The translations under genes were made by a program, and so were the position numbers. From the NCBI RefSeq assembly GCF_963678635.1, contig NC_087068.1, positions 10,112,027 through 10,176,026 of the forward strand: DNA of 64,000 nucleotides, written 5' to 3'. Shown piece by piece: positions 34,196 to 44,995 of the stretch. The notes under the pieces were generated by a model that made no database searches, was not told where the DNA came from, and saw nothing but the letters and a program-made list of their open reading frames with translations. Origin of the DNA: Symsagittifera roscoffensis (Eukaryota > Xenacoelomorpha > Acoela > Convolutidae). Each line of letters starts with the position of its first letter. The first letter of the stretch is position 1.

Positions 34196-35510
34196 CCAAA
34201 AATTTTGTATAAGTTAGCTTGAGTTCAGGTCTCGAAACCCCTTCGGATTCGGGAATCCGGGGAAATAACGTTCTTATCTCCTTTCCAGAAGGCTGGACAT
34301 ACACTGTCCCAACACCCTTCACCGTTTGCGTGAATTGCTCTGTAACGATTGTAGCGACACAATCGTTACAACTCGGATTGGTCTCTGATAATCTCCAGTT
34401 GTATCTCGTTATTTTCTCGTCGTTAATTCTATCGCAACTGTTGTTGTTGTGTTTTATTTCTTGCTTTTCTCCAAAAATGGCCGTTTTGACGTTTCTTAAA
34501 AGTGTGACGTCATCATTGCAATTTTTAAAAATTAAAAACTCCAGAATCTTCTGACCTTCACGTTTCGTCTAATCGTTTAAATAACGTCGCTAATCTGCTA
34601 AAACCATTAATCTTCCAGGTCAGCGGTTATGAATTCGAAATTGCCTTTTTGTCCATTCTGGTTGATTGTCACATACTCCCCGGACAGCCCGGTCAATGTC
34701 CTCATTGAGTCTCGCAGTCTTCGTCAAAATGGTACAGTGCCATCGAACATAATTTACAAAATGCACGAAATCACTTTTATCCACGTCACATCGACTCACT
34801 GCAGAATATAACTGGCTTCATACTCCATCACTATAACCTTCCAAATTCTTTCACTAATCTGCACTTTCAAGGATATGAACTAAGATAAAACATCTTATTA
34901 GACTTCCAACGTCTATATCCCGATTTAAAACTTTTTCACTTAGGTTTAAGAAGTGTAGGAACGCAGGACAGTCCTGCCAACCCACAGACTAAAATTATCC
35001 TACTATGTTTTTTCCCTTCGGAAATTTAGTTGTTATTGGTCCTGAATATTAAAACTTACGAATTCTGGGGTTAGAAGGAACAATGAAATAATCTCCCTTT
35101 TCAAGAGATTACCCAAGCCTTTCATGTCACCACAAAGTGATCAGTTGTCCTAGTTGATTAAAAACAATCATGCAGGCTGGAATATTTTAATATATTCTCC
35201 ACTCAAGCCTTTCTAAATAAATAGTAAAAGTCTCTAAAGCCACTAACTAAAATCAAAATGCAAAATCATAAATGCAACAAATTCTTTAATTTTCAAAATT
35301 CAACTAAATGTTTTCTTTTCAGTTTCAATTGCAAATTTAGTTGCTTTGTTTTTTATTTGAGTTTTTCGTCGCATACAGAACGATTCTGAGTTTTAACGTC
35401 TTTTCTTTCGTCGCTTCTTTGTTTCTTCCTTTGTTCGTCGTTTAGAAATTCTAAAACTTCTAAATTCTTCTAATTTTCTTTCTTTTTGGTTCTTGTTTTT
35501 TGGCCATTTG
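34196..35510. other. 3' non-coding trailer of the large retroelement
   Basis: About 1.3 kb between the last reading frame and the left flanking repeat. No gene seen. I find no stretch matching the 50.8-53.9 kb leader, so a long terminal repeat is not evident here. Purine-rich minus-strand runs near 35480-35500 could be a polypurine tract. Confidence 0.4.
34341..34370. repeat. Perfect 12-bp inverted repeat, 6-nt loop
   Basis: TGTAACGATTGT, loop AGCGAC, ACAATCGTTACA. It lies in the non-coding stretch downstream (minus-strand sense) of the large retroelement's last reading frame. Function unknown. Confidence 0.8.
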
Positions 35511-37700
35511 TCAATGTTCCATCTCCTCCTCCTGCGACATTGACTCCGCACTTTCAGTCTCTGTGTCTTGCAACACGTGGGTAGCTATTCTGACGCTGTT
35601 GGAAGCAGTCTTCCAACAATTCTGCTCTTCCACTCTTTGTTTACAACAAGGTAGAGGATCAACGTTAGATTCTCTGTTTCGGCAGAAACTGTTGTGGATG
35701 CACAACGTCACGTTCCTCTCCAAGTCTTCCTTCAACATCTCTTCTCTTTCCCTTCCGTCACATTCACTTGTTATAGAAGTTCCCTTCACGGCGGTGGTCA
35801 CTGCATTCTGATGAGTTACAAAAGCTTGCTTAAAAGCTCCTGCTCCAAGGTCCAGCTGATACACACTGTACACTCTGCTGTGCTTCGACATATGCTTTTT
35901 GGCATACTCGTACAACCATGCAGTCATGTTGGCTCTAAACCATGGCATCAGTCGTCTTCTGGCCCATATTTTTTTCACTTGAATCGGAATATTCAAGATT
36001 TTGCACATTGTTTCAAAAAGATCTAAATCTTTTAGACAATCCAAATCCCGTAACTGTTCTCTCGTAGGCGTCTCCAGTCTATTGTTCTCCTTTTCATGAG
36101 CTTCCAGCCATCGTATCGCCATCATAACTCCCACTATCACTATCGTTATGGGCTGTGATGAGTCTGGTAAATCCATGGAGAGCAGCTCTCCACATTGGCT
36201 AAGTATCTCCATTTCTAATGTCGCTCCAGTCAGACTGCGGTCACTCCTCTTGGTTTTGAAACCGGTTGATTTTATTCCTGCCATGAGAATGGGTGACACC
36301 ATCGTTACATCAGTCAATATCCTGTCTGTGCCAGGTAATCGATCATCACCCTGTCCCAAGTCCATAGCTTCATCGACGCGCTTTCTCTTCGCTGAGTTGA
36401 CAGCTTTCATCGAGATTTTGGAATCCACCTTCGTCTTTCCCGCCTTCCTCAATGTCATCTTGCTGCCCAGTTTCATCTTCATTTCATTATTCTTGTCAAT
36501 CACCAATTTTGATCGCATCGTTGTCTTCCGGGTTCTTTATAGATATACCACTTCTCCTTTGTCTTCTTGCAGCGTCATCTTGATAGGAGAAGCTGCCTCA
36601 CTTTCGTCAGTGGCCGAGTCGATCAACAACTCGCTCACTCTCCCTTCAAACTCGTCAGGTTTATCAACGACTTCCCACATTAGTGGTCTGTTGAGACCTA
36701 GCTTCAAAATATACTGGGTTCCGTAGCTCTGAACTACTGTCCAAACCTCTTCCATGACGGCCACTCTATCCATTCTGCATCCCGTCCTATTTTCATGGTC
36801 CCTATGATGCACCTCCCACTCTTCTTTGGGCAACGTTCCCAAGAAAGGTACTCTGGCAGCGCCTTCTAATCTTCTTCTCCTTGATGATTCCATCAAGAGT
36901 TTCTGTTCGGTACCTTTAGAATTGCTCGGAGAGCCGCTCTCCGGCAATTTCCGGTTCGTTCCCATAAAGGCTGACGGGGGTTCTAGGGTGGACGTACCCT
37001 CGTCTGCTGGCTCAGTCGTCGCTTCCAGCGCGTCCATGCCGTTTTCGAAATCACTGAGGAAAATTTCAAAGTCTAGGCTGGACACTCCTCCTGTCGAAGC
37101 CTTATCATCTTCTTTCCCAGCTTGATCGGGATCCTGTTGCATAGGTTCTTCCGATCGACGGCTTCCTCCCTGCCCATCGTCTCGTTCTAGGTTCTTTCCT
37201 GACTTTGAGGGCCCTTGCTCTTCAATCCTGGTCCCATCAGGAAATTTCGGTACAATTAGCCTGCCAGCTGACTGATCTTTCTCTTCTCCGTGAACTACTT
37301 TGACTTCCGCATGTCCGAAGGGTGCTAGCATGGTTCGAGTTTGCAGGGTTAACCGTAATTGTACGCTCATTACGATTATGGAGGCTTCTGGTAATTCGGC
37401 CTTGCCTCTCATCACCATAGGCGCTAGGTTCAGTTTCGCCCATTCCTCGTTAAACCTGCCAGGCTTTGGGGTCGCTGCATTGCTCATTCGTCTTCTCGTT
37501 GCTTCATTCGTGTAAGCAAACTGCGTATACTGCAGCACTGCGGCATTTCTGCCCACAAAACACAAGTCCATCGTTTCCGAGAATTTCGCCATCCTCCTTT
37601 CATTAGTCTCAAAGGCTCTCAACCTAGGATTTTGCACTGCGGAGACTGCTCCGAGCAACATCTTTCTTATCAGGGGGAATTCAGGGATTTCCTCCGGCAT
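35511..37700 (-). pseudogene. Retroelement 3' module: last long frame, function unknown
   Basis: One reading phase of about 730 codons interrupted once by TAA at 36537-36539. The first part starts MPEEIPEFPLIRKMLLGAVS; its centre is low-complexity and rich in Glu, Asp, Ser and Gly, and a more ordered part follows with EEVWTVVQSYGTQYILKLGL. The second part starts with a basic stretch (KRKRVDE, nuclear-signal-like) and contains WLEAHEKENNRLETPT, RRRLMPWFRANMTAWLYEY and a cysteine-containing end. No family is recognised. It overlaps the preceding frame by about 30 nt across an A6 run (37700), so both were probably one protein before a one-base change, or they are linked by frameshifting. Confidence 0.6.
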
Positions 37701-39384
37701 TTTTTATAATCGCCCCAACCCTTCGTCTCTTCTCTCACCTTGTGATATGCTGCAGTCAGTCGAGGAATTCTTGTGATCTCTCCGTTTTTTTTTTCGTCAT
37801 AGGGTCTTAGATTCCAGAATTTAAAGAAAACTTCAATGTGTCCTCTGTCCACTTCTCCCATACGAGAACGGAAGTGATCATCAAGAATGACGACCGTCAA
37901 CTCTGGCTCCAATATCTTTGCAAACAATAGGTCTTCGCTCATGAGTTCTCGCAACACATGCTGCTCACACCAATTCAGCGCACTTCCGTCCACTGCTGAT
38001 ATGAGGTTCAGGTGCAGCACCGACCTCCTGTATGCTTCCACCTTAACATCAGGGAACGCAAACATGACTGCAGGTCCGTATACGACCCTCAGGAACTCCA
38101 TGGCTCCTCTGATCAATGCTATGGGATTGGTCCTCATAGCTAAGCTCAGATCAGTTAGTAGGGGCATGCCCCCAGCATGTCGTCGCACGTCTTCCTCCCT
38201 CTCAATCGTTTCATCCTCTCCTGTTCCAAAGCGATTCTGCTGCAGGAGGTACTGAATAAGAGTATGCCGCAAATCTCTTATCTTGTTCCAGGAATCTGTA
38301 TATCGTTCCACGTCGATTTTCCTCACGTTCTCCTTCATCTGCTCCGGATAGCGTGACAAATTCATCAACCCTCCCAAGTTTCCATGCGTTATCGCGATCA
38401 ACGTTAGAAGTCCATCTAATCGCAATTTCTGTACTCCTTCAGTGAGCAGTATCGCTGGTCCTTTCACAAAATTCTCTGCTCCAAACGTCACGAATAGGGC
38501 TAGTAATTCAACGATTGATGCTTCTACGACTACTTGGAGGAATTCTTTTATTAGATATCGAGAAAGTGAAGGGTATATTTTCGCCAAGAAAGATGCGGTC
38601 CATCCAGCTCCTAGTCCTTTCAACATGCTGTCAGTCCGGTCAAAGCCTTCTTCTCCCTTCATATTCTGTGTCCAGAAAGTTTCCAGGGTCACTTCGCACA
38701 CTCTGTTTACGAACTCGGCTGATTTCTCTCCGGCATTTTCGGGCAGGTTTACCTTTTTCACTAAGTAGGCATGGATCTTCCTGATCATCACTGGGCCTCA
38801 CTCGAAAGCATCCGCGCCCAAAGCTGCTATCCGAGGGGTCAAGTGCAGCCACTGATTAGCCTCTGGTTTCGTTCTCAAAACCAAAGCTTCCAACTGAGCT
38901 CTGGTTTCCTCTTTTATCTCCATTCCTCGGAACCATAAATTGTTTGACATCGCTACGATTACTCGATGGTCATCGCCAATTCCCGGCTTCAGTTTGAGTT
39001 GTCGACTGAAGTTGGACAGTTCCAACCCCAGCACTTCGTCTAACATCAACATGTGTAATGAATGGTTCTTAAAACCTCTCATCGCATTCGAGATGTCAGA
39101 CCACACCGCAGGCAGTTCAGCCCTGAGTGGCCTCAGATTCTCCATCTCTATTCCGCGGTTTGGGGCAGATATAATTACATCATATTTCCCTTCCAAGAGC
39201 AAAGCCACCATTGCATAAACGAACTTCAGTCCATCAGGGAGATATGCATATTACGGAGACAATGCAAACACGGCTCTCGGTGTTATTTTAGTGAAGGCAC
39301 CTCCTTTCAGCGTGTCCACTACTTCACCCATTGATTCGAGGATATCCGTTATAGCTGGCCATGCAGTGGATTTGGCTGTCGTAG
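37670..39384 (-). pseudogene. Retroelement 3' module: continuation of SGNH-like region and helical domain
   Basis: One phase of about 570 codons with two nonsense codons (a TAA near 39250 and TGA at 38798-38800). The early part has YDVIISAPNRGIEMENLRPL, MLMLDEVLGLELSNF and KPGIGDDHRVI. This strand-then-GDDH pattern could be the late blocks of an SGNH hydrolase fold with its DxxH histidine; that is inference. The later part is strongly alpha-helical (LIKEFLQVVVEASIVELLAL, EGVQKLRLDGLLTLIAITHG, RGAMEFLRVVYGPAVMFAF, ELTVVILDDHFRSRMG, FFKFWNLRPYDEKKNGE). No known family is recognised for the helical part. Confidence 0.6.
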
Positions 39385-39389
39385 GCTCT

Positions 39390-39764
39390 TTAAGTCTGCT
39401 CAGTAAAACCCCTACTATGTAGATGGTCATTGATGCCAGCGAATAAAATTGTGATCGGGTTCATTTCTGTCTTCCGTTGTACCCCGATTGCCATTGACAC
39501 AGATTGCATTAGGTCTAGGTCGACCGCTGCCAACATTATAACATCAGGCCAAAACAGAGCTAAAACAGAGACTGTGTTAGGGATCCTCCCTGGGTTCATC
39601 AGTTCCACCATCCGAACTAGCTGGGCTATCGTTGCACCTCCAAAGGCTATCACCGTAGTGATCCAGGAGGTCCTCAAAATCTGGAGCACTCTGACTAGAC
39701 TGTCACCCAGTATCAGATGTGATGTCCCAAGGGGCGGTTGCTGCAGGTTTACTCTGGGTTCCAA
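39390..39764 (-). pseudogene. Retroelement 3' module: SGNH/GDSL-like segment
   Basis: 124 codons. SHLILGDSLVRVL has the GDS serine block, IAFGGATIAQL a glycine block, and ILFAGINDHLHSRG a GxND asparagine block of the SGNH (GDSL) hydrolase superfamily, enzymes that cut esters from lipids or sugars. The spacing between blocks is short, suggesting an internal deletion or two fused copies of the fold. The histidine block is not in this frame; a GDDH in the next frame (39384-37670) may supply it. Frameshifts bound it on both sides. A hydrolase acting in a retroelement could modify envelopes or cell surfaces, but nothing here shows activity. Confidence 0.55.
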
Positions 39765-39823
39765 ATGATTCGATTGAAACAGGCTCGCGAATCAGTGTCT
39801 GGAACTCCCGTGAAGCTAATTTT

Positions 39824-40129
39824 CTACTGATTGTTCTTCTGCACATCAATCACTCGGGACACTTTCTTCATCGGTACTTCTCGTATCTTTCTACCTAGAA
39901 CCTTGGAGCTCTTTGTCGGTAACGTTGTATCACTAACTCCCGTTCTCGTCATCATCTGTTGGGACAGTTGCACGCTGCCCGTGTCGTCTATTGTTCCGTA
40001 GGGTGCAGTCACCCCGGAACCTGGCGCATTCCTATTAGCGACCAATCGTCCAGCTGTCTCTATCAATTTTCTCACCGTTTGCTCCACGACTGGGTCACCT
40101 AGGCTGTCATTCGGCTCCGGGATTGTCAC
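39824..40129 (-). pseudogene. Retroelement 3' module: short linker frame
   Basis: 101 codons, low complexity, Thr-, Ser- and Gly-rich, ending in a basic stretch (SSKVLGRKIREVPMKKVSRV). It lies between the coiled-coil frame and the SGNH-like frame and is out of phase with both; probably part of the same former protein. Confidence 0.5.
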
Positions 40130-40161
40130 TCGACCGGTTGTGGCAAGGAGTTGCGTCTCAA

Positions 40162-40920
40162 CTATCGAGGCGTCAAAAGTTCCATCGGGGACTGGCCACG
40201 AGGAATATTCCTTGTATGTATCACTTTTTCCACGGCTGTCGTTAACACCAGACGCTCCAATATCTGCTTGTATTTTCGCCTCAAGCGCTCTATTTCTTCA
40301 CCCTGCTCTTTGTTACAATCTTCAAACAATTTCTTCCACATGTCTCTATCTTCTTCTATACTGAGCATGGTCTTGGCAATCTCGTCCAGCTCCCTTCTGC
40401 TCTTCTCCAGTTCTTCTGTCGTCCCATTAAGATCTTGCATAGTCTCGTTCGTCTGAACCCCTTCCTCTACTTTCGCCTTCTTTGGTGGTACAGCTGCTCT
40501 CAGTTGTGAACTAGACGAGGCAGCCTTGCTGTTCATTTCCTGATGCATTCTCCTCAATCCAGGCCTAGGCTTGGTGGGCAAAGGCATCTCACCTGGATGG
40601 CAGGTCCTCGAACTTCCGAATTCAGGCTCGTTCACCAAGTCACTTCCTGAGAGAGCCCCGTTTCTCCACCTCATTACCCTCATGTTCGGGCGGTCTAGTA
40701 CTCCTCTTTCTCCATATGCGGCCATCAATAGGACGTCCGTGGGTCGGTCCCCGCAGTTATCATGCCCCAAGATGTTTATCAAGGCGGCCAGCAACATGAC
40801 TACCTCCGGGTCCTCCAGAGCGAAGTCTCGATCCGTCAGCTGACGATAGATCGCATCTATCATCGGTCCTACGTACGCCTCTGCCAGGTCCATGTACTCG
40901 TTCAAATCAAAGTTGTCCAT
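40162..40920 (-). CDS. Retroelement 3' module: first frame, coiled-coil protein
   Basis: 252 codons from an ATG that follows the AT-rich gap, so this is the natural start of the 3' module. The N-terminal 100 residues look globular (MDNFDLNEYMDLAEAYVGPM, ALEDPEVVMLLAALINILGH). A Pro-, Ser- and Lys-rich linker (PPKKAKVEEG, possibly a nuclear signal) follows, then a coiled coil from about residue 165 to 230 (TTEELEKSRRELDEIAKTML, EEIERLRRKYKQILERLVL). The layout (globular head, linker, coiled coil) recalls structural proteins of retroelements, but no family is recognised. Confidence 0.6.
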   Translation of the reverse strand: MDNFDLNEYMDLAEAYVGPMIDAIYRQLTDRDFALEDPEVVMLLAALINILGHDNCGDRPTDVLLMAAYGERGVLDRPNMRVMRWRNGALSGSDLVNEPEFGSSRTCHPGEMPLPTKPRPGLRRMHQEMNSKAASSSSQLRAAVPPKKAKVEEGVQTNETMQDLNGTTEELEKSRRELDEIAKTMLSIEEDRDMWKKLFEDCNKEQGEEIERLRRKYKQILERLVLTTAVEKVIHTRNIPRGQSPMELLTPR

Positions 40921-41312
40921 GTTCTTTCGGATTCGATTCTATTATCAGTTTGTTGAATTGAAATCAAGTAAATGATTAAATGATCAATCAAGATCTGGAA
41001 TAGAGTCGCGAGTATCACATTTGTCAACTTTACACTAATTTGATATTAAAATTTATTTAAAACAGTCAGATAAAAAGATTTTGATCCTAAAATTTATTAA
41101 AATCAATTCGTTGCTAAAATTTTGGAATTCGACCTAAGAACGGACAGTCCAAATTTCGGATTTAATCCTAAGATCGTCATTCGGTTACTCATGGTCACTA
41201 ATTTTTTCTTACCCAGGGTCTTGATAACATAACACATAACATAACATAAGATAACACACATACCACATACAACACACTCTTGGTATGACGTCTTCCTGCA
41301 TGCAATCTAAAC
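40921..41312. other. AT-rich non-coding gap between the two coding modules of the retroelement
   Basis: About 390 bp with stops in all frames and composition like host DNA, unlike the flanking coding blocks. It includes a TAACATAACACATAACATAA low-complexity run (about 41226-41262). It lies directly upstream of the ATG of the 3' module, where a splice acceptor or internal promoter would sit. Confidence 0.6.
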
Positions 41313-41640
41313 TCAGCCTATACTTAAATAATATTTCTTATGTAAGCATACTTTTATATTAGTATCAGAGAAGATTACGTGTATCAGTCCGTAAAGCTCC
41401 CGTGGATGCAGTCTTCCTCGGTTCGGATCGTACACTGGAAGCGAGAGTTCCTTCACTTCCCTTTCCACAAGGAAGTCTCTCAATCTCGTCAAGGACAAGA
41501 CTAGATTTTCCAGGTCCACGTGCCGCTTCTCCGTCGCCCTCGTCACCAAGAAGCATAAGTACTTTCCCGGTATCTGTGACGCCGCCGCAGGTAAAGCTGC
41601 TACGCCTCCTATTCCTGGCCTCTGCTTTCAAAGGAATTCT
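41313..41640 (-). pseudogene. Retroelement, C-terminal tail of pol or small frame
   Basis: Two overlapping phases join to an Arg- and Leu-rich segment (KRHVDLENLVLSLTRLRDFL, VEREVKELSLPVYDPNRG, LHPRELYGLIHVIF). It precedes the AT-rich gap and is probably the end of the pol polyprotein. No domain recognised. Confidence 0.45.
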
Positions 41641-41884
41641 ATATTTTTATATTCTCTCTTAAAATCCACTGCTAAAGCTGTTTTAAAACTTATGTCTGCT
41701 GTGATCGCTATCGCACATGTTCTATTTGTGAGTATAAAATCACTATCTGTCAACATTATGCTACTTGAGTATTCATTTGGTATGTTAAAATATGACTCAA
41801 TTACCCTCCCTATGTCCGGTTTCTTACGGTCCTCGTCTGTTTCTGCTTCTAGATCACCTGTCTCTCTTGCTATTCTTAATTTTT

Positions 41885-42418
41885 TTAAAACAAATTTTCA
41901 ATGTGGGTGTGTCCTACCCCCACTGCCCGGACAAAAATATCCATCGACGTCCCCGTCGATCGCATACTGGATATCAAATCGAGGTTAGAAGCCGGAATGA
42001 GTAATGGTCCTTCCTGGGCAGCCCAGGAGGGATCATCCATTTCGGTTTTTACGTATTTCTTGCTTCCACGATCTACATCTTGAATCGTGAAACTGGTCTC
42101 CTTTGGGTCCGACGTCATTTCGTTCAGCCATTCCAAGACACGCAATTTCGAGAAGTCTTGTTCATATGCCTGCTGCTGCTCGTCGTCGAATTCTACCTCG
42201 GGCTTAGACTGGTCATCGATCCACTCCTCGTCGCAGTCGTCGACTATGTCGATGTCTTGCGACACGGTGATTTCTTCTAGCCACACTACTTCTTCCACTA
42301 TCTTCCTTAGATCTATCCTGTCCACTACGAAGTCGTCTCCGAAAGGATTATATTTCTTCGTGTGTCTTGTCCTGTCACTCTGTCGAGTCTGTATCGTAAA
42401 TGGAAGATCCGGTTCCAA
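41885..42418 (-). pseudogene. Retroelement acidic tail frame after integrase
   Basis: 177 codons, strongly acidic in the middle (VEEVVWLEEITVSQDIDIVD, DDEQQQAYEQDF), ending SNLDLISSMRSTGTSMDIFV. It starts directly after the stop of the integrase tail frame. No known domain. Confidence 0.5.
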
Positions 42419-42421
42419 ACT

Positions 42422-42820
42422 CTAGGGGACCTCCATTTGTTCGGCGTCTTGCCAGTCCTCCTCTGCGTAGGGTAAGGTTTCTTCATCTGCTTCGATCACC
42501 TCGTTGGGATCTAGGTCCAGTGGTGGACTTGTTCCTTCCTCTACGAACTCATTTCCAACGTTCTTTTCCCTGGTGCTCTTCTCGTTGACCTCACAAGCAG
42601 GGTCCATCATCAGATAATCCTCCTCTTCCATGTCTGCAGGTATACACCAGTCCTCTGTCGATGGATTGTGTGGCTTGATGTTCTCGTAGTGAGCGGCTCT
42701 GCTTGTATTCTGTCTAAAAAATTGTCCCTCCTGGTGCACTTCTGTAATCATGAAGGGTCCCCTCCACTTTTTAGGAGCCATTTTGTTCTTTTCGGTGGTA
42801 TAACGTTCTGAACTACCCAT
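42422..42820 (-). pseudogene. Retroelement integrase C-terminal GPY/F-like module
   Basis: The phase continues the integrase after a frameshift at about 42750-42790. KKWRGPFMITEVHQEGQFF and AAHYENIKPHNPS form the GPY/F module that follows the integrase core in Ty3/Gypsy elements and helps target DNA. A highly acidic tail ends the frame (EEDYLMMDPACEVNE, EADEETLPYAEED). Confidence 0.8.
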
Positions 42821-43572
42821 ACGTAGTCTCCCACCGAGTAAGCTTTTGCACCAGCTGCTTTCTTATCGAATCTTTTTCTCTGCCTTGCCTGTGCCTGCTG
42901 AGTGCTCCGTCTACACAAGTCATTTAACTCTTGTTGACGTCTAATCACATCCCTTACATAGACTTGTGGTGATGCTTTCTTCCCCTCATCCTCCGGGTAA
43001 AAGAAAGTCAAGGGCAAAGACTTCTCGTGTCCAGCTAGCATCATGTGTGGACTAACACCGGTGGGGGAGTGTGGCGTGCTATTGTAAGCTCCCATCACCT
43101 GTGGAAGATATCTGTCCCAATCGGTCATGTACCTGGAACAATATACCCTCAGCATCGACACTAACGTTCTCTTTTGCCTTTCCACTAAGTGATTCGTCTG
43201 GGGATGGTATGACGTGGAGTGGGGCTGAGCCATCTGCGAACGTCGCATGAGCTCTTTCGTAAGTTCTCCCACAAAAGCTGTTCCGTTATCCGATTGAAAC
43301 GTCATCGGACAATCATGTCTTGCTATCCACGTGTTGATTAGGTGATTGCAAGTCTCTTCTGTTGAGGCAGTTATGTAGAGCACGGCCTCTGCATACTTTG
43401 TGAAGTGATCTATCATGACTATGACTTGATTATAACCACTGTCTGTCATGCATATCTTTTGGTGATCAATCTGTACTACCTTTTTAAATTCAGATGACTC
43501 GATCGACTGCAAGGGAAATCGCAACTTCCTTGGATCCTTGACCTGTTGGCATGACAGACATGCTGCTACCAT
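42748..43572 (-). pseudogene. Retroelement integrase catalytic core
   Basis: 274 codons. It opens with AACLSCQQVKDP, the CxxC of the zinc module. The DDE triad is visible: Asp in VVQIDHQKI, Asp in FQSDNGTAFVGE, and Glu in LVERQKRTLVSM, with the usual spacing of about 35 residues between the last two. GAYNSTPHSPTGVSPHMMLAG is the typical post-core motif. The zinc-binding histidines are in the preceding, frameshifted segment. Confidence 0.9.
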
Positions 43573-43895
43573 TTCTCACATGCCTTTTTCATTCCAGGCC
43601 ACTCAAACCGTTTCAGAATCCTCTTGTATACTTTGTCGATTCCCTGATGGCCCATCTGATCATGTGACCTGAATAAAAGTTCTGTTTGATAGAGTTGCGG
43701 CAACACTATCGCATTGTATTTGTATAGGACTTTGTCCTCTTCTCTTCTCTTGCAAGCCACGATCCCGTCCTTGTTCAGATATAACGTTTCATCTTTCTGC
43801 ATAAAGTACGGTCTCAGAATGCGATAACTGTCTTCCTCCAGATCGCCTTTGTCCGGAGCTCCATCTTCAATCCCCTTTTTCAGGTTGCTCGTCAT
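43566..43895 (-). pseudogene. Retroelement integrase N-terminal zinc-binding domain
   Basis: 109 codons. SHDQMGHQGIDKVYKRILKR then FEWPGMKKACEKW gives the HHCC histidines; the cysteine pair follows in the next phase. The frame is cut by a stop at the 43566-43572 frameshift. A plus-strand relic at 58830-59072 is clearly related to this domain. Confidence 0.88.
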
Positions 43896-43934
43896 GCGGT
43901 CATTTCTCTGTGCTCTTAGTAGGTCCGAGAGTAT

Positions 43935-44672
43935 CTATTTCGCCTTCAAGTACGTCTTCATGACCCTCATCTGACTATTCACTTCATCTGGCTGATGCGT
44001 GTCATCTTCCATCTTAACGCACCAAATCTTCGCCAATGGTTGGGTTTCTTGTTTGAACGGTTGAAGATCAGTCCTGACTACCTCTTTTTGCGGCAACAAG
44101 CTTATCGAACGTCTCAATACTGCTATTGTTTCCAGATCATCTTCTGCGTTGTCAAAGACTCTTTCACCTGGTATGAGGTAGCGATCACTGTCAGGGTCTT
44201 GATACACCTCCCTATCTAGATCCCTTGCTCGAGTTTCCACTAATAGTGTGTGTATCGCTATCTCTGACATGTCTGACCCTGAGCTCGAATTCCTGTCTGA
44301 ATAGGTGTCGATCCCCGAATCCCGGGAATATTCATCCATTGAAGAGTCCGCGACAGAGCACGTTCTCTCCTCCGGATCAGTTCTGTGCGTTCTTCGCATC
44401 CATCTGAACTTCCCGGACAAAACTTTATTCTCCAGGCCCTGTTTCCCATCAGGAACTTTTTCATCTACATCAGACTCCCCGGATAAACTTTCTTGTCCCA
44501 GGTGTTGATCCTGAACTCGCCGGCTCGTCTCGCTGTTCGTCTCCCCGGACAAACAATTTTGCCCCAGGTTTCGTTCAACCTTCTCACCTTCCTTATCCTG
44601 GTCCTCAAAGGTAACGGTTTTCTTTTGCGTATCGTTCCCCTGTTCTTTCCGTTTGTATGATGTGCTTGTCAA
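43935..44672 (-). pseudogene. Retroelement linker between RNase H and integrase
   Basis: 245 codons of hydrophilic, low-complexity protein: QDQHLGQESLSGESDVDEKV and a Ser- and Asp-rich centre (DSSMDEYSRDSGIDTYSDRN). Three plus-strand-visible GGACAAA-type repeats encode variants of LSGE. It has no known domain and is unusually long for a connector. Confidence 0.55.
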
Positions 44673-44995
44673 GAAGTTTTGGGTATCGAGGACACTAGTT
44701 GCTGAACTATAGTCCTACTATCCCTTCCATTTTCTTTGTGTTGTCGTCTTGACGGCATGATCTTCACCTTCTTACAGATTCTCAGTCATGCCATAGCTGC
44801 TGCCCACTCGGAATCATCTCTGGTAACTTCTCTCTCCAACAATCCACCCAGCATCTGCATCACTTGCGGTGTGACCTGCTCTGTTTTATCCAATATCGAG
44901 AGGCTGTTAATGTTCATGCGAGAGAGTTCTTGCTGGACCAGATTCGAGCGCAGCAACAGATCCAAGTGCACCAGGTTCTTCTTGGATAGAATCTT

